Assembly: GCA_018257865.1 (NCBI GenBank) | Contig: JAEUBA010000099.1 | Span: 1-64,000, forward strand | Length of the DNA stretch: 64,000 nt | Source of the DNA: Stereocaulon alpinum | Lineage: Eukaryota > Ascomycota > Lecanoromycetes > Lecanorales > Stereocaulaceae | Reading direction: 5' to 3' | Shown here: piece by piece, positions 1 to 11,334 of the stretch | Numbering within the stretch: position 1 is the first letter of the stretch | Layout: each line of letters opens with the position of its first letter | Translations under genes and position numbers: made by a program | The notes under the pieces: generated by a model | What the model was told of the DNA's origin: nothing | Database searches by the model: none | The model's input: the letters and a program-made list of their open reading frames with translations, nothing else

Positions 1-2839
1 CCGGCCTAGAGCGAGTTAATAGGGGTGTTATTAGACTAGGAGAATAAATCTAAGGAAGGAAAGCTATATATATAGAGCGTGTATATAATATATTAGGGAC
101 GCGGCTTAGTAGGCGCTAAGGCCTAGCGTTAGATTAACGCCAACGTGTATAAACACTAGCAAGTAACAAAGGACTAGTAAGTAACGAAAGGCTAGCCCGT
201 AACAATAAATAGCTACCGCAGTCTATAGTTCTAGTTACCTAAACTAAAGGATCTAAACGACGAACCCCTTAGGTTATTATACTAACCGGTGTTATTACTT
301 TACTAAGAAGGGCCTTACGGAAGGCTTCGGCTACTAGGAGCCGTAGTACTACTATTTAGGCGTATTTATATAGCCTTCTACTACTACTAATACTTCCGTC
401 GGTCTATTACTATAAGGAATTAGTTTAGCGTAGCAGCTATATTAGGAGGGTTAATATTAAATTAAAATTCTATATCTAAGCTATTCTATATTATATTAAG
501 CTAGTTATAAATAGTATCTAGCTTAGCTACCTTCGCTACGCGAATAATAGCTATCGCGTACTCTCTAAGCTCCCTATATTAGAAAGTATCGTTAATTATA
601 TATTTTTCTTTTAGTAAGTAAGCTATACTAATACTCTTTAGGGCTCTAAAACGCTCTATTAAGAATAATATCTATTCTTCTAATTTATAGCTATATATAA
701 GTAGGCGTTTCTCTCTATTAGTAAGCTATAATATATACTATTTAAGAGCTTCGCTGCGAAGGTATAGTTATAAGTTCGCGCGAACGAACTCTACCCCTCT
801 AGTATAAGCTATATCCTTAATTCTATTAATAAAAATAATAATATCCTAAAAGAAGGTTTCTTTTCTAGTATATTCTATTCCTAAAGCTATATCCGAGGAT
901 TTATTATTATAAAACGGATCAAAAAAACTAATATCTCCTAGGTTAAAGTAGGGACTTTAGGGGCTATTAGTAGACTTCCTAGGGAGTTTAGGTACCCCTA
1001 GGGGTCCTTATAGCCTAAGAGGGCCTTAAGGGAGCTAATTCTCCCTTATAAAGCAGGAGATAGTATTCGTAATTATTACCTTAATATTAATATTACTTAG
1101 TATCTATTACCTGCTGTTATTACCTATAGTACCGGAATCCGCTATATTATAATATATCTCCTTAGTAGCTTAAGATACTACTTAAGAAGTAGTAAGAGGT
1201 ATCTTATTATCTAATTACTAAGATAAATTACTAGTTAGTAGCGTAACTATACTCTATTAGAGGTAGTACTTAAAGGCCTTAACGTCTATTTATAATACCG
1301 CTTTATTAACTACCTAGCTGTCTAGCTAAGCTACCTAAGGAGTAAAGCCTAGGTCTACGGAAGCCTCTTATAAAGCTAACCTAGTATAGGTTATCTATAC
1401 TAATAGTTCTTATAAACAGACTTATTCTAGCTGAGGGTATATAGTAGTAATATTCCTAATAGTAGAATAGGTACTCTACGAGATAACGTTATAGTAGGCG
1501 TATCCGCTCTCTAAGAATAAGTAGAGCTAGTATACCTTAATAATAATACTACGGGGTAAGTCCTATATTAGAGGTAGTAATAATAATAAAGAAGCCAGCT
1601 TAGCTATTTCCTTCTACTAGAATAATAAAAGAAGTATAATATAAGAGTATATAAGTAGGAAGTAATTAATAGGTTCCGGAAGGCTTTTATAATAAGTAGT
1701 AAGATAAGAAGGTTCTCTTATAAAAGTAGGAATTTATTAGGAAAATAAGGTAGGAGGTACCTACCTTCCGTTCTATAGTTAAGATATACTAAGCGTTCCT
1801 TCCTAATTCGGTAACTTATATAGTATAATAAGGTAAGGCCTAAAAGGCCTAGTAGGCTAGCTATAGCGTAGTAGAAGCTATAGATATAGTATTCCTCTTT
1901 TTAGTAGACGTAGTCTTACCGCTTATACCTATCTAGTATTAGGGCTCTGCGGGTCGGCTAGACGGTTATCGTTATATTATAATAAGGTCGGAGTAGCAAA
2001 ATTACGGGTGCGGATATAGTAGCGTCGACCTACTTATAGACCTACTAGTAGAAGGTATTAATAGGAGGTAGGGTACTACTAACTGCTAAAGGCTTTAATA
2101 AGGAAGTAAGATAGGTATAGAAGTATCTTATAAGGACTATTAGGGTCTTCGCGAACTAAGCTTTAGAATTTCCGAACGGAAGATAAGCGGAGGTAGGCTA
2201 GATTTAGTACTATAAAGATAGCTATTAGTATATAAGACGATTAAATAGTATCTCTATATATTAATTTTAGCTACTAAAGCTGTTACTACTATTATTATAG
2301 CCTAATTCTATAAAGGTATAAGATACTTTTATTCTTATCTAGCTATTATACTACTTCTATTAGGTACTAAGCTCTTAGTGTAAGCCAAGAGCTTAGCACT
2401 ACGGTTAGACTAAACTATAATAAAGGAATACTATAATAGAGGAACTATAACATTTACTAAGCTTATAAAACTACTAAATAGGCTAATAGGGAAAGTTAAT
2501 TAGAGGTAGGCTGAGTAAGAATAGCTATCCTTTAAGATTCTATATATTAAATATTCGGCTAAGACCTCGATCTATAGCCTTAACCTAGTAGATATATACT
2601 ACTTCTATACCGATACCTCGCTTAATAGTGCTAGTATATATATTACCTAGTTTAGATCGCTAGCAAGAGCCTATACTAGCTAAGTAGGGGGTAGTAAACT
2701 TATTAAAGTACCTATTACCTATAATTCCTTTATGTTCTCTACCACCTAGAAGCTATACCCAACCTATAAGAAAGAGCTATATATAATTATTAAGTTTATA
2801 GCTAAGTATAACTACCTATATAAGTACCTATATAATACC

Positions 2840-3015
2840 TTAATTATCTATATAGATTATAGGCCGTTAGTTTATTTTCTAAAGTTAGACCTATATAAAG
2901 GTATCTACGGCTACTAGGCTGATATACTAAGACGCCTTAACGTTAATATATAGTATATTCTAGGGCCTAGGAATAAGGTTATTAATAGCTTATTACGGAT
3001 ACTCTTCTAGACTAA
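2840..3015 (+). pseudogene. RNase H segment of degraded Gypsy element
   Basis: Reading + strand from about 2847 with stops ignored gives an IDYRPLVYF-like start, then KGIYGY, ADILRRLNVNI and GPRNKV blocks. These match the RNase H to linker region of fungal Gypsy polyproteins, where the pattern is D-[HY]-[KR]-P-L followed by GIYGHWAD and PGxxNKVAD. At least three tryptophan or glutamine positions have become TAG, as expected from C-to-T changes on either strand. It is non-functional. Confidence 0.7.
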
Positions 3016-3739
3016 CCTAAAAGACTATACTATAGAAGCCTATAGTAAAGCCCTTAAGGAGTAAGGTCCTAAGTAGATATAGAAGGATAGGAAGGATAGA
3101 TTTAAGGTATTCCTTAAGACTCTCAACCCTGCTATAAAAGTAGAGGTCGTTAATTAAGGTAAGTTAGAAGGTATTAGTATATTTAAAGGGAACGTATTAG
3201 CGAATAACGCCTAGGTATTATTATAGTCTACAGCTTACCTTATATCTAAATAGTTTTAAGATATCTACCGCCTCTATACTATTAATAATATTAATCCTAC
3301 GTCGGTAGTACTATAGACTGCTATAAAAGCCTTATTATATTAAGTCGATCTATTGACTAAGATCCTATAGAAGTACTACTATAGTACCTAGTTACTATAT
3401 ATCCCTAAGACTAAGGTACTATCTATATTATAAATAGTTTACGATTAGGTAGGTTACTAGGTTAAGGTAGGAACGTTAGCTAAACTATAAGGGTTCGCGT
3501 ATTAGCCTTAGTAATTATAAGATATAAAGTATTATATTATAGAGTACTTAGATTATACTTAATATAGACTAGCTATAAGATCTTAGCTACTATATCTAGT
3601 TATTATACTTAGACTATTTAGGCTGCTAGGCTATAACTTTATTAGACTATTACCTAAATTAAGGCTAGGTAATATATATATCCTTTATATAATATACTAT
3701 TTCTTAAGGTTTTTAATAATATTTCTAAGTACTACGGCG

Positions 3740-4085
3740 AATACTACTAATATTATTAGAGCGTTTAAGGTTATATTTACTAGCTATACTACTCCTAAAG
3801 CTATTTACTTAGATTATAGATATTACTTCGAAAATTAGGCTATAAAAGACTTCCTAACTAATTATAGGATAATATATTCCTATAGCCCTTTAGGCTTATC
3901 CTAAAGTACTAGTATAATTAAAGTAGGTAACCGAATCCTTAAGGATATACTTTAAAAAGGTAGAGATTAGGAGGATTACTTACCCTAGACTACTTAAAGT
4001 ATTAACTTATAAATTATTAGCTATCTTACTATAGCGCCCTACGAAATCCTTATAGGTCTACTACTAATACTAAACTTATTTAATT
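3740..4085 (+). pseudogene. Integrase segment of degraded Gypsy element
   Basis: Through-stop translation gives FTSHTTPKAIYLD, a KDFLTNY block, a YSYSP block, then a GNRILKDIL block and an ISYLTIAPYEILIG block. This is the order of the retroviral-type integrase core (D, then D with 35 residues to E) and of the following segment in fungal Gypsy elements. It lies downstream of the RNase H segment on the same strand, which is the Gypsy gene order. Many in-frame TAG/TAA codons make it non-functional. Confidence 0.7.
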
Positions 4086-4640
4086 TAACGAAGCCCTTCT
4101 TACCTCCCTCTATTATTATAGTATATATTACTACTTTAACTAATACTACTAAGTATTCTCGTTTGGTATTATAATATATATTATATCGATCTAAGCTCTA
4201 TAACTAGATATCCTAACTATTAGTTACGAAGAAGGAATAGGAAGCTATTAGGTATAATAAGGGCCTTAAATACTAAGACGTCTTCGCTACGGGAGACTTC
4301 GTTATACTATACTAAAAGAATACTAGTAAGCTATAACTACGCTAGCGTAGCCCTTTTACTATTAATAGATTTAGCAGCGAGCGGAAGCTTTTATATACCC
4401 TTCGCTAACTTAATAGAAGACTTATTAAAGGTATATTCTATAGTAATTACCTTAAGCGTTTTACGCCTTAAACTAAACACTTATAAAAGCCTTCGGATAT
4501 ATAGTTACTTCAGTATTAGAATATTCGATATAGGCGATCTAAGTAGGCGAAATAAAAATATAATTACTATATATTTAATTTATAGCCTATTAGTTCTACT
4601 TACTTATTAATATATATATTTACTAGCTAGTCTACGTATT

Positions 4641-5012
4641 TATTTTAGAGTCGCAGGGGCTCTGTTTCTGTTGCTTATAGAGGCGTCGAGTGGTAGATAA
4701 GGCAGGTGCGATTCGCTTAGCAAGGATTAGTCATAGCCAGTAGCATAAGTAGCAGGTTCCCCACCTGAGCAGAATTCATCCTTCCTACCCACCACGAATC
4801 AACCTGTTCAATTTCCTCCGCATTTGGTAATCGTGGCAGCTGCGAAAGCATGCATCCCTTAAATCCTCTATTCTGAAGCAATTGGATGGAGGACAGCTGT
4901 TTCTATTAGAACTTATGATTACTTGGCTGATCGCTGGTATCAGAAGGCCTCCAAACGCCATCGCCAAAGACAACGGTATATACTACTGTATAAGAATGGA
5001 GCAAAACCCACT
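4641..5012. other. Transition from RIP block to the 3' flank of CYP51
   Basis: Base composition returns to normal here. I see no gene; it should hold the CYP51 3' UTR and terminator. Confidence 0.6.
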
Positions 5013-6705
5013 TCACGCCTTTTCCCTCTTCTCTCTGCGTTCCCACTGCACAACCGCTGGGTTCAAGGGTCGGGAAAAGAGGGAAGAGTAATCGGTCCCC
5101 ACAATTTCCTTCTTACCATCTGGGTTCCTCAGCTTGAACTCCCGTACCATAGTGGCAGTGACCGCGCCCAGTTGTACATATGCAAATGCCTCCCCAATAC
5201 ATCGATGTCTACCGGCTCCAAAGGGTAGATATGGACTACCGGTGCCTTTACTAACGAGTCCGTACCCATAATCTATTTTCTCATCGTCGTCATTTTCTTT
5301 ATTCGCACCATGCAGTGGAGATCCTTCGTCCCATCGATGTGGCTCCCAGAGATCGGGCTCAGGGAAATAAGCCTCAGTCTTCGAAGTGACCCCCGGTGCA
5401 GCGAGAAGAACATGGGAAGTAGGGATCGTATATGGTGTGCCTTCCACGGGCATCGGAGTTGTGACTTTGCGCATGATGGTGTGGATAGGGGCATGTATTC
5501 GCAAGGTTTCTCGGACGACTTGGGCATTGAGACTCAGACGCTGCAACGAGTCGTAAGTTAGAGGTGGCAAGTCTGCGCCGAGAATGGTTTTCTGCTCCTC
5601 GTATAGCTCTTCCATGATATCTGGACGGGTGGCAAGACGGAGGAGGATCCATGCGGAGGTGCTGGAGGAGGAATGTTGGCCGGCCATGAGGAGGGCAATC
5701 ATCATGTGTGCAACTTCAAGATCAGAACAAGGCGTGCCATTCTTGTAGACAGATGACATGAGATTCCATATCATATCGTCCGTGTCGCGTTGCGAGCCCC
5801 CTGCGCGGCGTTCCTTGATGATCTGCATATAAGTCTGGGCCATCTTTTGCTGAGCGTAATCACGTTTGCGATTATGAGGGAGAGGCGCCCAGGGTAACAT
5901 GAAATTTATTGGCGAAAAGCCCATATCAAGGTCGTGGTATAGGTCTGCGAAGCTTGAATCGAATTTGGAGCGCACCTCTTTCCCTTGAAGTGAGCGGGAG
6001 GCAGTGTAAATGGTAACCTCGGCCATAACACCGGGGACGTTGAACGATCCCTTGGAGCCTGCAAAGCTAGGGGATCGGGCGACGAAGTCTTCAACCTCGT
6101 TGACGATTAGTGGTACGTAGGATCTAAGGGCGTCTGAGGTAAGGCCGAATTTGACAAACTACTATACGCGTTAGAAGCCGCTCTGAAAATTAGTGACCCT
6201 CACACACCTTTTTCTGCTCCATGAGTTTTGCATTCGGGCAGTCATATACTACCTCCTTCCCAAACACGGGGGTCGTGAGTGGGCCGTAGATTTCCTCTGC
6301 GTTTAGGTCTTTGTGCTTTCCATTGAGTATGAAGTCGTTCCCTTTGACTCCCAAATACACAGTCGTCTTCTTTCCAAGTAATATGAATGTGAACATGTCG
6401 CCATACTGCAATTGAAGTCAGTATCGCTCTGTTGGCTACAGAGGCGCAAACACTCAAGTTACCTTTTCTCGGCAGCTAAAGAAGAATTTGTAGGGATCAA
6501 TGCCATAAGTGATGGTGCTCCCGAAAAAGGGCACCCAGTGGAAAACGAGTGGAGGCTCATTGGGGTTCTTAAACAGGAGTTGACGGAGAACGTTGAGAAT
6601 GATGGCAATAGTAATGAACGAGAAAGCCCCTGCAATGATAGCAAGACTAGTCGATGTGTTGGACAACTGGCGCAAGGGCTCGACGATAATGGAAAGGAAG
6701 CCCAT
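5013..6705 (-). CDS. CYP51: Sterol 14-alpha-demethylase CYP51 (eburicol/lanosterol demethylase)
   Basis: This ER membrane cytochrome P450 of ergosterol synthesis removes the 14-alpha methyl group of eburicol or lanosterol; it is the azole target. Exons 6705-6463, 6405-6208 and 6158-5013 give 528 aa, the usual length. The ATG at 6705 is used because the frame further upstream has no ATG. An N-terminal membrane anchor lies around residues 1-40. The I-helix AGQHSSSS is at 306-313, the K-helix ETLR at 364-367, and the heme loop FGAGRHRCIG at 460-469 with Cys467 as the iron ligand. The tyrosine often changed in azole resistance is wild-type (Tyr135, in VVYDCPN), and the YGYG motif before the heme loop is intact. 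Two introns at these positions are typical of the fungal gene. Paralogue class (A or B) is not decided. Confidence 0.95.
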
Positions 6706-7124
6706 GATCTGAAAGAGAGCAAGCAACCCCGTATCTAGCACCAGCTTGCGGTCAAAAAGCGTTGAATATGCATTGTTTTGGTTCGCAAGAAAAAAGGTTC
6801 GAAAACCGGCATCTCAGATGCCGGTCTTCACGCCACGCCACGCCACAATCCAACGGTTCGTACCGAGCCTACCAACTGTATTTGGTACCTTGCATATATC
6901 AACGCATACCTTAGTGAAGTCAAAGAGATTTGTACCATTCGGCAGAGTATGATGCTATGCAGTGTCTATGTCGGTGCGCCACTATGGATACATGATGAAG
7001 TCAAGGAGCAGACTATGCTGCTTGAAAAGAACTCTGCTGTTCACCTATGCATATTGCTTCCATGATGGGATCCCCAAAACCCGCATTCTATGTCGTCGCT
7101 TCAGATGCGTAAGTTCGTTGAGTC
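6706..7124. promoter_or_regulatory. CYP51 upstream region
   Basis: These 419 bp lie between the CYP51 start and the stop of the UBX gene, so they hold the CYP51 promoter and the UBX-gene 5'-to-3' flank. A short direct repeat CGCCACGCCACGCCA sits near 6832-6846. I did not identify a sterol-response element. Confidence 0.5.
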
Positions 7125-8931
7125 TTACTCGCTATCAATAAATTCAACCATGACCGTTCCGTTCTTCAACCCAGCTTGCTCAATGGTATCGTCCAGCACA
7201 TCGATCAAATTCTTTTGCATGAATATCAACTCAAACTCGGAACCTTCTTTGCCTTCAAGCGGGCTCGCTTTCAGCCACTCGTAGATTCTTCTGACAGGGT
7301 CTGCCAAAGCGAACCTTCTTACCACCCGGCCATTAGGGTGACGGAATTGGATCCTCGTACTTGTGGCCGCGTCTGGAGGCGGCTCGGTGTGAGCATGTTT
7401 AGAAGATATAGAAGCGAATGGAGAGGAAGTTGGTACTGAAGACCCGTTTGTATCTGGCTGCTCCATAATGTCCATCAAATCTCCGTCCCTATCGACCTCC
7501 TTGCCCTTGCCACCATCTAGGTGACCCACGCTTCGCGTCAAGTCATCGGGATCCGATGCCTGCCTTCCTTGGTCGCCCGCTAGACTGGCTTGTAGGGCCA
7601 TTTCCATCATCTGCTCTTCGGTCATTCTCTCCACTTGCGTTTCTTTTTTCGCTTCTGGCTTTCTCTTTGCTACAGGATTCTTGGCTGTAACCTTGAGACT
7701 GTATCTATCAAGGAATTCATGGAGCTGCATGAGGAAGTCCATAGCTTTGGGCGCTGGTGGGCCTGACCATACCTTGACCTGCTCGCCGGTTCTGGGGTCG
7801 ACGATAGCGATGTGTGGGTATGCGTTTTGGCTGTCCTTATTTTGGAAGTAGTATTGGACGTATTGATTGCCCCTAGGATCGTCCTTAGAATACTGCATAA
7901 AGAGAAAGTTTTCCTTTACCGTCTCCATGATCCCGGGATTTTTCCATATATCTCGGTTTAGAACTTGACAGTCAAATATTGAAGGATCTTGGATATTGAC
8001 CAGTATCCATTTCTCGCCAGTCTTTCCTTGCTGACGTGCTTCGTCCCAGGGTAATCGCGACATCAGCTCAAATGGCGGTCGATACATCTCGGCAAGTAGA
8101 TTTGACTTTGAAGATGCTTCTGACGCTCCACCTGTAGCGTGGGCAAGTTGATCTCGATGAGATCCTGGCTGTCCATCGGCTTCGCTCCAGATTGATGGTC
8201 CAGTGGCTTGGTTGAAGATGCCATGCCGGTCTGGGAATGTTAATGACTTGTCCATAGTGATCTCGAAGGAACCGAAACTCACCTCGATGCCTAGCTTGAT
8301 TCTGCCTCCTATGCGCCATCTGCTCTGCGACAGCGGCCCTCATTCCTTCTGCGCTGGCAGGTTCGAAGGCCCCTGGACCAACAAGGGTTTCTGTGGTGCG
8401 TGCTATAGGCGCCCGATATCCCTGCTCGTCCAAGAATCCCTCGCCACCACGACCACCTCCTCCCATCCCTGAGCCCGCTCCATAAAATTCTTCTTGCAGC
8501 CTCCTAGCCATGGCTTCATCATCCTCCACAGATCTTGTATTGCCTATTGGCGGCGTTGCACTAGACGGGGTGTGTAATGCTGAGCTTGATCTGCCAGGTG
8601 CGGCAGCTTGCGTTGTAGCGGGGCTTTTAAATTGGATTTCATCGCTATCGGAGTAGGTTGGATCTTCCTGATCGGAATCCAAGTGCACGACGCCTTGTTC
8701 ATCCTCGTAACCTTGCCTGTGTCCAAGCGGCCGAGTAGACGCTGAGGGAGCTGCTGGAGGGCGTGAAGATTGCGAAGGTGTTGAAGCAGACTCTAGTTCA
8801 GCGCCATCATTGGCAAAATAAAGTTCTATGGCTTGTTCTGTGTGGTTTTCCGCAAGTCGGAGGTACTGGGCCGCTACAGCAGGTGAAGCTCCTGTGATGG
8901 AGGAGAACTGAACTATCGCGTCGTCATCCAT
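7125..8931 (-). CDS. UBX5: UBA-UAS-UBX domain protein (Ubx5/UBXN7 type)
   Basis: Predicted Cdc48/p97 cofactor that bridges ubiquitylated substrates to the segregase. Exons 8931-8283 and 8230-7125 give 584 aa. An N-terminal UBA-like helical bundle covers about residues 4-45 (begins MDDDAIVQF), followed by an acidic, Ser/Pro-rich linker. A thioredoxin-like UAS domain lies at about 260-395 (EKWILVNIQDPSIFDCQVLN, with NPGIMETVKENF following). A ubiquitin-interacting-type helix lies at about 416-433 (TEEQMMEMALQASLAG), and the UBX domain at about 504-584 starts RIQFRHPNGRVVRRF. No transmembrane hairpin is present, which separates it from Ubx2/Ubx3-type proteins. In the family, UBA-UAS-UIM-UBX proteins also bind neddylated cullins; that role here is inference. 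Confidence 0.9.
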
Positions 8932-9376
8932 TGTGGGAGAGCTCAGGAAATTGTTAAACTTGATTTATTGTATCGGAACTGACTCTGCGTAGGGTAGGGA
9001 GGTGAGAGATATCCGGGCCGATATTGGGTTGATTGTGTCAAGCGGAAGTGTCCATGTAACCTGCCATGGTTGAGCAGTGTCGTCTTCGGTCGGTGGTTAT
9101 GAGTCGCTTCAAGAACAAATCAAGGGTCCGATTTGGCCTAAAAACGGCATAATAAGTGTATGTTAACAGGTGAAGGCGCTGAGTTTAGAGAAGGTGTATT
9201 GTGCATTTGAGGCAGCGGCCATGACATAGACCGGCGGCCTGGACCCTGCGCTAGTGGGGTAATCTTCGGCTATCTAGCCGCATCTGCTCCCTATACCTTA
9301 CCTACCAAGACAGTTATGCAGGACTACCTGATTGACAAACGCCACATATTACGAGTAGACCAGCCTTCACAATATC
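8932..9376. promoter_or_regulatory. Shared upstream region of the UBX and EMC2 genes
   Basis: A 445-bp divergent intergenic region. It must carry the promoters of the UBX gene (-) and EMC2 (+). No specific site was recognised. Confidence 0.6.
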
Positions 9377-10517
9377 ATGTCTTTTAACTCCTCGCTCCGA
9401 CAATCGAATTCTGAGGCTTTGAGTCTTTCTCAACAGACTACGCAGTATCTTCAAAAGCACACATCTACAGGAACCTCGACAATCCCAATTCCTTTCCTAT
9501 ACCATCCAGAGTCTACAGAGATATGGCTTATGTACGAGAAGCTACTGTTGTCTTGTCTGAGGGCAGGAGATGACAAAGCTGCCCATCTCTGCCTTGAAAA
9601 GCTTATCGATCGCTTCGGGGCTACCAATGAACGTGTGATGGGCCTACGCGGATTATATCAGGAGGCAGTGGCTAAGGATGATGCCGCATTGGAAAGGATA
9701 CTGAAGGAGTACGATGAGGTTCTTGCAGGAGATCCTGTCAATACAGTATGTGCTCGCGGTCCGTTGGCTCTTACAGTATCAATGCTAACGTATAATGTCT
9801 GTAGCCAGTAGCTAAGCGTCGAATCGCACTTCTTCGAAGCCTTTCAAGAACCACAGACGCTATCGACGCTCTCACAGAGCTACTGGAGTCTTCTCCTACT
9901 GATATCGAAGCCTGGACCGAACTCTCCGATCTATACATATCTCAAAGTCTTTTCCCTCAGGCGATCTTCTGCCTGGAAGAAGTCCTGCTTGTGGCGCCAA
10001 GTGCCTGGAACGTATGACGAATTGACTCTCATTGTAGCACAATGGCAGAAGCTGACTATGGACACCTTACAGATACATGCACGTCTTGGCGAAGTTCTGT
10101 ATATCTCGGCGACGAGTGGCAATGACAGTGTTGATGGTAAGACACTCGCGGAGGCGATGCGACGTTTCTGCAGAAGTATTGAGCTTTGTGATGACTACCT
10201 TAGAGGTTATTATGGATTGAAACTGGTACGTAAGGATACCCTTGAAACAATACAAGTGACACTAACATGGATTGCAGACATCGGATCGAATGCTCTCTGC
10301 CTTTCCTGACGACAGTAAAGCTGCCGGGCAAATGGTGTCTACCGAAAACGGGGAGCTTCCAATGCCTTCTACGGCAATTGTGCGTAAGTTGAACGAGAAA
10401 GCTACCTCCAAGCTCGCGGAGGTTACCCGGCGGACGATGGACCAAGGATATAACTATGCTGAGGTGATCGCCGCTAAGGAATTGCTCAACAAAAGTACTC
10501 AAACCAGACAACGGTGA
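9377..10517 (+). CDS. EMC2: ER membrane protein complex subunit 2 (EMC2)
   Basis: Cytosolic TPR subunit of the EMC, the ER insertase for tail-anchored and multi-pass membrane proteins. Exons 9377-9745, 9805-10011, 10073-10225 and 10278-10517 keep frame and give 322 aa, close to the family norm. TPR-like helices run from about residue 45 (PESTEIWLMYEKLLLSCLRAG) through LYISQSLFPQAIFCLEEVLL to IHARLGEVLYI and FCRSIELCDDYLRGYYGLKL, a block characteristic of EMC2. All introns have GT-AG ends. It diverges from the UBX gene across a shared 445-bp promoter. The family match is clear; the exact third-exon boundary is the least certain splice. Confidence 0.9.
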
Positions 10518-11334
10518 GAACTTCAGCGATTAGCGGAAGTTCTGGACGTATGACGACGCTTTTTAGGCCTCTGCGCTTGGGAAGCAGTCTTTCCTCAGAT
10601 GAGGAGATTAGTAGCCTCAAACCGGAGTGTTCAGAGACTCTCACTTCGGAATCGGGCAGTTCGAAGTTTCGGTGTGCTTCTAGTCGAGGATTTTGAGGCT
10701 CTGTGGCTAGAGAAAAATCAGACCTGTCCTTGTACACCTTGCAGGCAGCAACCTTGGATGTCACATTGGGTGGAAGCGGCGCGTGAGGAATCTACATTGG
10801 CATGTGGTATGAGCATGGGAGGGCTAGTATACTCTTCATGATCATCAGCAGAGACTGGCTTGAGAAGTTGAGATATCAGGGAACCATGTTTTTGAGCTCA
10901 TTGTTCTCCACGATCCACTTTACATCTAGTCGTTTGGTGACAGCTGAAGTAGGCCATCCTCGTAACTCTAAACACTGGTATGGTGGCCCATCAAGATGTC
11001 GTTGCCCGCCGAGTCGGGTTAGTAAGCTATCGCTTCTCTACGCACCCACTACGCACCTTCGCTTCACCCACTGCTCACTCCAGCTCACTCCAGCTCACCC
11101 ACTGCTCAGGCGCTGCTCCCTCTAGCGCTCCTCCACGCCATCCTCGTGGCTCTTAGCGGATCCTGCCCATCGACATTGCCAAGTCTAGACGGCGAACCCC
11201 TGCAGGATTGAGGGGATTTTGCCGTACACACCAAGCAACTCAGAGCATAGATCTGGAACATTCGGCCATTTACATACTATGTATGTATCGTCAGGATGCG
11301 GCAGGGGACCAATTGATAGGCCAATTACGCCATT
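10518..11334. other. Gene-free flank with a GCTCACTCC tandem patch
   Basis: Downstream of EMC2. Open frames occur but look like chance. At 11070-11110 there is a patch of direct repeats built on GCTCACTCCA. Confidence 0.5.

Larger units (their letters stand above)
1..4640 (+). mobile_element. RIP-degraded Gypsy-type LTR retrotransposon remnant
   Basis: The block is AT-rich and dominated by TpA, with CpA and TpG rare by eye while CpG persists; every frame is full of TAG/TAA stops. This is the signature of repeat-induced point mutation. Conceptual translation on the + strand through the stops still shows Gypsy-type polyprotein pieces in the expected order: an RNase H stretch (about 2840-3010) and an integrase core with its following segment (about 3740-4080). 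No open frame, LTR pair or target-site duplication could be recognised; the left edge is outside the window. The right edge is set where base composition becomes normal (about 4640-4660). It is a dead element. More than one nested copy is possible. Confidence 0.8.

Noticed and set aside
1..4640. CRISPR array or centromere-like satellite
   Set aside because: No regular repeat-spacer pattern and no tandem satellite is visible; the element-derived domains explain the block.
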